From Caulobacteraceae bacterium (GTDB lineage Bacteria; Pseudomonadota; Alphaproteobacteria; Caulobacterales; Caulobacteraceae): DNA of 7,324 nucleotides. Shown here piece by piece: positions 1-5,511 of this stretch. Numbering within the stretch: position 1 is the first letter of the stretch; each line of letters starts with the position of its first letter. The translations under genes and the position numbers were made by a program. Below the pieces are notes generated by a model, which made no database searches, was not told the DNA's origin, and saw nothing but the letters and a program-made list of their open reading frames with translations. The stretch covers positions 1 through 7,324 of the forward strand of contig PLFA01000084.1 of NCBI GenBank assembly GCA_003136615.1, written 5' to 3'.

Positions 1-1487
1 AATTCCGAAGGCAGGGCGGGATGGGTGGGAATGCCCGGTTCGCCAAATTGCAGCCAGCCTTCCGGCCGGCGCGCCACGGCCGACGGCAATTCGATATAGC
101 AGGCTGAGGAAATCCAACCCCGCGGATGCAGGTGGTTGACATGGAAGCCGTTAGGCCGAAGTCGGATCGACCAGGCTCTGTCCAGGCGGTATCCGTCGCC
201 ATGCCTATAGGGGCGGCCCAGCACATGCCCCTGCTCTATTAAGCGATCCAGATAGGCGCGGATGGGCGGGTCGATGGCCTCGAAGAAGGCCTTGATGACC
301 GGGTCGGTCGCGCGCGTCAGGCACTGGGCGGTCTGGCTACCGTGCCGAAGGGACTGACCGATGGGGTGCGCCTTGAGCTGGTGCAGCGCCTTCAGGCTCT
401 CGGCGAGGTCCAGGAGGTAGGTTTCAAGCGACGACCAGCCCTTCGGTGTCGCCAGCGGCTGGGAGACCACGAAGCGGTCATAGTCGTTCAGGATGCGATG
501 GCGCGGATCGTCCAGCATTCTCCAGCCCATGATGACCAAGGCCAAAAGAAACTGGTCATGTGGCCAGCGGCGGCGAAGATCCTCGGCGATGGCCAGGGCT
601 TCCCGCGGGCGCCCCACCGCGAAGTTGGCCTGGCAGAGCGCCGCCAGGGCCTCGCCGCTCCGTGGCGCGCTCGCCACCCGCCTTTGGGCATGGCCCAGGG
701 CGCGCCCTGGATGGAATCGGCAGGCAATGAGCGCGGCGTCGGCATCCAGCGACAGATCGGTGTCGGGCCGGGAGAGGGCGTCCGCGAAGACCGCATAGGC
801 GCCTTCCGTATCTCCGATATTCTCCAGCACCTTCGCCTTGGCGCGGATAAGGTCGGCATGGAGGGGAGCCCGCGCGAGGGCGGCGTCCATGTCCGCAAGG
901 GCCAGGTCTCGATCTTCCGTCCGCATCCAGATCAGCTGCGCCAGATCGGCGTGGCCAGGAACGCTAAAGGGGTTTCGCGCCAGGACAGACCGATAAGCGC
1001 TTTCGGCTTCGTCGAATCGGCCAAGGCCTTGCAGAGCCCGGCCCCGCACCAGCCAGGTTTCCGCCGCATCAAGCCCCTTCGCCAAGGCGCGGGTCGCCGC
1101 AGCTTCGCTTTCCTGCAGCCAGTCCGCGTCCCCCAAGGCCGAGGCGAGATTATGTTCCGCCACGCCGCTTGCCGGGGCAACTTCGGCGGCTTTGCGGAAA
1201 ACGACAATGGCCTGATCCAAACGGCCCGCGGCCTTCAGGGCCGTCCCCTGGACCGACAGCAGGGCGAGGGTCGGGGGCCACCTCCCGAGTGCCGCCTCGA
1301 CCTCCGCCACAGCCTCGTCGGGCCTCCCGGTCTCAACCAAAAGATAGCCCAGATTGGCCACGGCCTGCGGCGAGGCGCCCGCGCTGCGCAGGAGGGCGCG
1401 AAGGACCGTGATCGCGTCATCGCGGCGGCCGAGTGTGACGAGCCGCTCAGCCTCTTCAAGGGACGGAGCTGTTGTCGTCGCGCTCAT
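1..1487 (-). CDS. TPR-repeat protein with C-terminal putative 2OG-Fe(II) oxygenase domain (3' end cut by window edge)
   Basis: The frame is open from ATG 1487 to the left edge: 495 codons with no stop, so the C-terminus is missing. Residues about 8-310 are TPR-like helical pairs (clear units near 41-74, 142-174, 210-243 and 277-309). After a linker comes HPIGQSLRHGSQT (374-386), like the HP..QSLRgGtQT segment of the 2OG-FeII_Oxy_5 family (PF13759). Then follow FHVNHLHPRGW (448-458), whose H452 and H454 are candidate metal-site residues, SSACYIELP (460-468) and GWLQFGEPG (477-485), all hallmarks of that family. The distal histidine, expected in a WHGT-type motif, would lie beyond base 1; I expect roughly 50-60 residues to be missing. 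No signal peptide is seen, so a cytoplasmic Fe(II)/2-oxoglutarate oxygenase is inferred. Its substrate is unknown. The start codon overlaps the upstream stop (ATGA) and has GGAGGG nine bases upstream, which decides the start. Confidence 0.88.
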   Translation of the reverse strand, partial: MSATTTAPSLEEAERLVTLGRRDDAITVLRALLRSAGASPQAVANLGYLLVETGRPDEAVAEVEAALGRWPPTLALLSVQGTALKAAGRLDQAIVVFRKAAEVAPASGVAEHNLASALGDADWLQESEAAATRALAKGLDAAETWLVRGRALQGLGRFDEAESAYRSVLARNPFSVPGHADLAQLIWMRTEDRDLALADMDAALARAPLHADLIRAKAKVLENIGDTEGAYAVFADALSRPDTDLSLDADAALIACRFHPGRALGHAQRRVASAPRSGEALAALCQANFAVGRPREALAIAEDLRRRWPHDQFLLALVIMGWRMLDDPRHRILNDYDRFVVSQPLATPKGWSSLETYLLDLAESLKALHQLKAHPIGQSLRHGSQTAQCLTRATDPVIKAFFEAIDPPIRAYLDRLIEQGHVLGRPYRHGDGYRLDRAWSIRLRPNGFHVNHLHPRGWISSACYIELPSAVARRPEGWLQFGEPGIPTHPALPSE

Positions 1488-2710
1488 CCGCCGCGGCCCT
1501 CCGCGCTCACCACCCACGGCGGCGTCTGATCAGTGTTTTCTTCCTGGTTGAACCGGTCCATGGCCGCCATGAGCTGGGCCACGACCTCACGCTCGGCCTC
1601 TGGCAGGCAGGGATTCCACACATCAAAGATCAGGATGATGCGGGGCTCGGCGCTGAGATTCCAGGCCTCATGCTCGATGGTGTCATCGAAAACCCAGGCG
1701 ACGCCCTTCTCGACCCGCCGGCTGTCGCCTCCGACCCGAAACCCGCAATTGTCGGGGACGATGAGCGGCAGGTGGGCCACCGCGCGGGTATTGGCGACCC
1801 CCGTATGGGGCGGGATGCGGGTTCCCGGTTGTAAGATGGAGAACATCGCCGTGGGCGAACGCCTTTGCACCTTGGGTTGGGGGATCGCGGCCAAGGCGGC
1901 CATGGTCGCCGGACAGGCCTCACAATGGGCCGCGATGGGCTTGCCCTCGCGATAAAGGTGGTAGGCGCTCCAGCTGAAGGACCGATTGAGCTCTGCCCAT
2001 TGGTCGAGCGGGAGGCTGTCGGGATAGTTTATGTAGGGTTCCAGCTCCGGCGACTGGGCCGCGCCCAGGGCGAGAAGGTCGCCAAGAATCGCGCCGGTGC
2101 TCGCCTCGAGATCCTCGATCCAGGGGAAATCCTCGCGCTCGAAGAATTCGATGGCGGGGAGACCCGGATAGTGAAAGCCCACCGGCTCCTGGTGATAGAT
2201 CTTCCGCCGCCCTGACATGGCGTCGATAAATGTGCTTAGCCGCTTGGACTCAAGCGAACGCGGCGCCTCGGTGATCCCCAATTCGCGCCGCAGGCTGCTG
2301 GCCAGATCAGCCGTATAGCGGTCGCGAACCTCTTGCGCATGAGCCAGGGCCTTGCGGGTGGATTCAGCCAGGGGCGCGTCGTTGGGCAGAACATCGAGGG
2401 CGTGGCCGTAAGTCACGGCCGCCTGCTTTTCGCGCTTGAGACTCTCGAACAGGGAGCCCTTCATCAGAAGCGCGGGAAAGCAGCGCGGATCCAGGGTGAG
2501 GGCGCGCTCAAGGGCCCCCAGGGCGGCCTCGGGCTCGCCGAGGGAGCGACGGCAGGCGGCGAGGCCGATCCAGATATCGAGACGGCCCGGATCGAGGGCG
2601 ACGGCGCGCTCAAAAAGACCGGCGGCGGATCTCGGGTCACCGAGCCTCATGGCCCGGTCGCCGGCCGCCTGCAGACTGTCAGCCGGTGAACCCGCGGTGA
2701 GGGTGCTCAT
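1484..2710 (-). CDS. TPR protein with aspartyl/asparaginyl beta-hydroxylase domain
   Basis: A 408-residue protein. Residues about 10-111 hold three TPR units with typical A/G and P positions (for example ALERALTLDP at 66-75). The C-terminal part, about 170-370, matches the Asp_Arg_Hydrox family (PF05118), whose members hydroxylate Asp/Asn side chains using Fe(II), O2 and 2-oxoglutarate. Visible motifs are QPGTRIPPHTG (294-304) with metal ligand H302, NTRAVAHLPLIVP (307-319), VFDDTIEHEAWN (340-351) with metal ligand H347, and RIILIFDVWNP (357-367). R357, ten residues after H347, is placed like the 2OG-binding Arg of human AspH, as I recall that protein. The acidic ligand of the usual HxD is replaced (HTG), as in AspH itself, so this is normal for the family and not a defect. 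No signal peptide or membrane helix is seen, unlike ER-bound AspH. The start lies nine bases after the upstream stop. It lacks a clear Shine-Dalgarno, so reinitiation is likely; M21 is the next ATG. Confidence 0.9.
   Translation of the reverse strand: MSTLTAGSPADSLQAAGDRAMRLGDPRSAAGLFERAVALDPGRLDIWIGLAACRRSLGEPEAALGALERALTLDPRCFPALLMKGSLFESLKREKQAAVTYGHALDVLPNDAPLAESTRKALAHAQEVRDRYTADLASSLRRELGITEAPRSLESKRLSTFIDAMSGRRKIYHQEPVGFHYPGLPAIEFFEREDFPWIEDLEASTGAILGDLLALGAAQSPELEPYINYPDSLPLDQWAELNRSFSWSAYHLYREGKPIAAHCEACPATMAALAAIPQPKVQRRSPTAMFSILQPGTRIPPHTGVANTRAVAHLPLIVPDNCGFRVGGDSRRVEKGVAWVFDDTIEHEAWNLSAEPRIILIFDVWNPCLPEAEREVVAQLMAAMDRFNQEENTDQTPPWVVSAEGRGG
1497..1502 (-). promoter_or_regulatory. 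Shine-Dalgarno for the partial TPR-oxygenase gene
   Basis: The minus strand reads GGAGGG nine bases before ATG 1487, inside the last codons of the preceding beta-hydroxylase gene. With the four-base ATGA overlap (1484-1487) it suggests translational coupling of the two oxygenases. Confidence 0.6.
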
Positions 2711-2719
2711 GCCCCGGGC

Positions 2720-3772
2720 CTAGGCCGTCGGCGCCGTGATGACCCCGAAAGGTCGATCATGGATCCATTGCGACAGCACATACTTCTCGCCTCGCGTCAC
2801 TTTCATTCCGGCATGGAGGCTTAAGGGATCCTGTTCGCCCTTGATGTCCACGTGAGCAAAATAGATGGCGTCTCCCTTGGCCCCCTTGGCCCGGAAACCC
2901 GCCTTGGGAAAATCGAGGTCCCCGCCATCGAAGTCATCATTCAGATAGAGCAGAAAGGTAACGATACGGTCGCCGCGATAGCCGCCTTCGACGCCATAGC
3001 CGCGATCGGCGTTCCCGAACCGGTCATAATGCGGTTTGATCTCTTGCCCCAAGTCGTAATGAAAGACCCGGGGCGGCTCCATGGCGAGGATCGGCAACTT
3101 GGTGAGGGCGGCGATGCGTTCGCGGACGGCCTGCACGATCAGATCGGTGCTCAGAATATCAAACTGAAAATCACCGCAGCTACGGTGCGGATCGACCTGC
3201 TCCATGCGTAGGTCGGGATGATACATGGTTCCGGCCCGCATCCGGCCCACGGTCTTGCCGCGTATCCAGTCGCAGACCGCGGGGCTCGCGAAGGGCGCGG
3301 CTTTTCTGACCCTGGGGGCCTCGCAAATGGGAATCCGGGGCGGCGGGGTCATCCAGGCGGAAATATCGATCTTCCCGATCGCCTCGCGCCAAGCGAGCGC
3401 GGCATCCCGTGGGTCCGACGGGGCTCGGAGGCCAGTCGCCAGAAGAACAAGTTGCCGCTGAGCGGCGGCGGAGCCGATCGCCGCGGCCTTGCCAAGAAGG
3501 TCGAGGGCGCCACCCCAATCGGGCAGGGCCAGAACACCGGCGGCGCGGATTGTCGCGAGGAGCTCAAGGGCGGGAACATGATCGTGATCGGCGGCCGCTG
3601 AGAGCCATGTCGCCGCTTCCTCAGGGTTTTGAGCGACGTCCGCGCCCACGAGCAGGCGCGCGCCCAGCTCCATCATCACACGGGCGTCGCCTTCGCGGGC
3701 AACGCGCCGCAGATCGTCCGCATCCGTGACGGACGAAGAACCGGTTTCGATCAAGGACGACAGCGAGACCAT
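2720..3772 (-). CDS. Sel1-repeat protein with prolyl 4-hydroxylase-type 2OG-Fe(II) dioxygenase domain
   Basis: A 350-residue protein. Residues about 21-110 form Sel1-like repeats (for instance MELGARLLVGADVAQNPEEA at 34-53 and ATWLSAAADHDHVPALELLA at 54-73), which are TPR-related protein-binding helices. Residues about 195-340 form a P4Hc-type dioxygenase (SM00702/PF13640). Metal ligands are H248 and D250 in KPHYDRF and H320 in SLHAGMKV; K330 in RGEKYVLSQW sits ten residues after H320, the usual place for the lysine binding the 2OG C5 carboxylate. The double-stranded helix strands FLLYLNDDFDGGDLDFP (273-289) and GDAIYFAH (300-307) are also typical. The catalytic set is therefore complete. Hydroxylation of a prolyl or similar residue in a polypeptide is the family expectation; the substrate is inferred, not shown. 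ATG 3772 is the first ATG after an in-frame TAG at 3784-3782, and no Shine-Dalgarno precedes it. The gene follows sulfotransferase 2 after 76 bases and precedes the beta-hydroxylase by nine. Confidence 0.92.
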   Translation of the reverse strand: MVSLSSLIETGSSSVTDADDLRRVAREGDARVMMELGARLLVGADVAQNPEEAATWLSAAADHDHVPALELLATIRAAGVLALPDWGGALDLLGKAAAIGSAAAQRQLVLLATGLRAPSDPRDAALAWREAIGKIDISAWMTPPPRIPICEAPRVRKAAPFASPAVCDWIRGKTVGRMRAGTMYHPDLRMEQVDPHRSCGDFQFDILSTDLIVQAVRERIAALTKLPILAMEPPRVFHYDLGQEIKPHYDRFGNADRGYGVEGGYRGDRIVTFLLYLNDDFDGGDLDFPKAGFRAKGAKGDAIYFAHVDIKGEQDPLSLHAGMKVTRGEKYVLSQWIHDRPFGVITAPTA

Positions 3773-3848
3773 CCCATATTTCTATAAGCAATCACGCGCT
3801 GGGTCGACCCGATGACCCAAGGTGCGCTGAAACCTGGCCGGGCGCAAA
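3773..3848 (-). promoter_or_regulatory. 76-base gap with candidate internal (leaderless) promoter and small inverted repeat
   Basis: This is the only sizeable gap inside the cluster. On the minus strand a -10-like TATAGA lies at 3786-3781, eight bases before ATG 3772, which would put a transcript start at or next to the ATG. A partial -35-like TCGACC lies at 3807-3802 with a short 15-base spacer. A six-base inverted repeat, TGGGTC (3800-3805) and GACCCA (3814-3819), has an eight-base loop. It is not followed by a T run, so I do not call it a terminator. The lack of a Shine-Dalgarno for the downstream gene fits a leaderless start, but the promoter match is weak. Confidence 0.3.
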
Positions 3849-5498
3849 TCACCCGGTGGGATAGCCGAAACGCGAGACCCACGGCGCCAGGACCGGCAAA
3901 ATCGGGCCCAAGGCCTCGCGGTAGCGCCGCCATTGTCCCGCCCCATCGGCATAGAGGCCCCGCGCGATCTGGGCGGAACTGGCGCTGGCGACATTCCCCT
4001 GGCGCCCGCGCTTGGCGATATCGAGCAGGTCCTCTCGCCAATCCACGCCGATGAAGTCGCAGACAGACCGCGCGACGCCTTCGAAATCCGCGATCAGCTC
4101 TTCATAGACCAGTCGGAATTCCGCCAGGGCCTGTTTCGGCCGAAGCGTCTCGGCGAACCGCATGGTGTCGCTATAGTTCGCCGCCGCGCGTCGAAGATCG
4201 AGAAATTCGTAGGTCGAGGCGTTCACATTGAACCGGCGGCGGAAGCAGCTGAACACCACATCGCGGGGGTCGCGCTGGGCGAAGATGATCTTCGCGTCGG
4301 GAAAGAGCTTGTAGATCAGGGGAAGCTTGAGGGTGTTGAAGGGGTTCTTGTCGACGAAGATCGCCCCGCCTGTCTCGACGCCGAAATCAGTGACCCGTCG
4401 CCAGTAATCCTCGCGATAGGCCGCCAGGGCCGAGTCGGGTTCGCTCGCGAGACGCTGAAGACCGATCTTATCGCCCATGAAATCCACCACGCTCGCCTGC
4501 AGTGTTTCGCGTTCCTCGAGCGTGACGACGTCGGGATGGTTGGCGAGCACGGTCTCCATGAGGGTTGTGCCGGAGCGGGGGAAACCCAGCAGGAAGATAT
4601 GCCCCCCGGGCGCGCGGGTGTCGCTGAGGCTAAAGGCGCGCGCTTTCCAACGATCCGCATCCAACCGCTCGGCCCAGCGATTGAGCCAGCGCAGGGTGTC
4701 GGGAAGGGTCTCCTGGTGGGCCGCCTCGAAGCGCGGGGCAAACTCCTCGCGCAGGGTTGCATTGCCCTTGGCATAGGCGGCGAAGGCCTCGGCCGTGCGA
4801 TCCTGGGCGTCAAGGGCGTCTCCCAGCAGGCTGAGGGCGATGCCACGATTGAGGTGGTCGAGATCGCGCGCAAGCATGGCGCGCAACCGGGTCTCGGCAA
4901 GAGCCGGGGCGCCCATTTCACTCTCGGCCAGGGCAATCTCCGCCGTGGGCAGGCCCGGCTGAAGGTCAAGCGCCCGCTGGCCATGAGCCCGTGCGGCTTC
5001 GGTGTCACCCCGGCGGGCGGCGAGATAGGCGAGATTGGCCCAGGCCTGGGCGTTTTGCGGGTGGATCTCCGCGGCCCGCGCATAGGATGTCTCGGCCTCG
5101 GCTGTCTCGCCAAGCCGTTCAAGCGAAGCGCCCCGGTTGAACCAGGCGGGGCCGAACTCCGCCGACAATGCCACGGCCTGGTCGAAACAGGCGAGGGCTT
5201 CGGCGTGCTGGTTCAGCTTCGCCAGGCAGAGACCACAAGCGTTCAGCGTCGAAAAGTCCCGGGGCGCAAGCACATGCGCCCGGCGCAGATCCGCCAGCGC
5301 GGCTTCGAAACGGCCCGCCTGTTCGTGACCCAGCGCCCGAAGGTTAAGGAGAAGGGGATGCTCCGCTCCCGCCGCCAGCGCGTCGGGGGCCAAACGGCAC
5401 GCGAGGGGGATGTCCCCCGACTTTACCGCGGCAATGACCTGATCAAGCAACTGGCGACCGCTGGGAGACGCGGCCTCTGGCGCGTGGGCCATGGTCAT
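3849..5498 (-). CDS. TPR-repeat sulfotransferase family protein (second of a tandem pair)
   Basis: A 549-residue protein from ATG 5498. Residues about 47-250 are five to six TPR units. Residues about 298-545 are a PAPS-dependent sulfotransferase domain (Sulfotransfer_3, PF13469). The 5'-phosphosulfate loop is FLLGFPRSGTTLMETVL (302-318). HPDVVTLEERETL (321-333) holds E328/E329, at the position of the catalytic Glu of TPSTs. VDKNPFNTLKLPL (382-394) holds K384. The 3'-phosphate motif is KIIFAQRDPRDVVFSCFRR (403-421) with R409 and S417, eight residues apart as in TPSTs. It should transfer sulfate from PAPS to a hydroxyl acceptor; protein tyrosine is a hypothesis. No signal peptide is seen. The frame is open further upstream to an ATG at 5585, but that would overlap the preceding gene by 74 bases and add an atypical Arg/Pro-rich stretch, so I chose ATG 5498, 13 bases after the preceding stop. 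ATG 5492 is equally possible. There is no strong Shine-Dalgarno, so coupling is likely. Confidence 0.9.
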   Translation of the reverse strand: MTMAHAPEAASPSGRQLLDQVIAAVKSGDIPLACRLAPDALAAGAEHPLLLNLRALGHEQAGRFEAALADLRRAHVLAPRDFSTLNACGLCLAKLNQHAEALACFDQAVALSAEFGPAWFNRGASLERLGETAEAETSYARAAEIHPQNAQAWANLAYLAARRGDTEAARAHGQRALDLQPGLPTAEIALAESEMGAPALAETRLRAMLARDLDHLNRGIALSLLGDALDAQDRTAEAFAAYAKGNATLREEFAPRFEAAHQETLPDTLRWLNRWAERLDADRWKARAFSLSDTRAPGGHIFLLGFPRSGTTLMETVLANHPDVVTLEERETLQASVVDFMGDKIGLQRLASEPDSALAAYREDYWRRVTDFGVETGGAIFVDKNPFNTLKLPLIYKLFPDAKIIFAQRDPRDVVFSCFRRRFNVNASTYEFLDLRRAAANYSDTMRFAETLRPKQALAEFRLVYEELIADFEGVARSVCDFIGVDWREDLLDIAKRGRQGNVASASSAQIARGLYADGAGQWRRYREALGPILPVLAPWVSRFGYPTG

Positions 5499-5511
5499 GG
5501 GGCGGCGCCCA

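Noticed and set aside
1..5. Window begins with AATTC, like a cut EcoRI end
   Set aside because: Other GAATTC sites occur inside the window and the coding frame runs smoothly to the edge, so this is probably a chance boundary and not evidence of a clone junction.
342..1529. 395-codon open frame on the plus strand, antisense to the leftmost TPR-oxygenase
   Set aside because: The minus-strand frame encodes recognisable TPR units throughout and an oxygenase domain. The plus-strand product is Arg/Gly/Pro-rich without motifs and is a shadow.
3800..3819. Inverted repeat TGGGTC/GACCCA as an intrinsic terminator between the second sulfotransferase and the P4H-type gene
   Set aside because: The stem is only six base pairs and there is no T run downstream on the minus strand.
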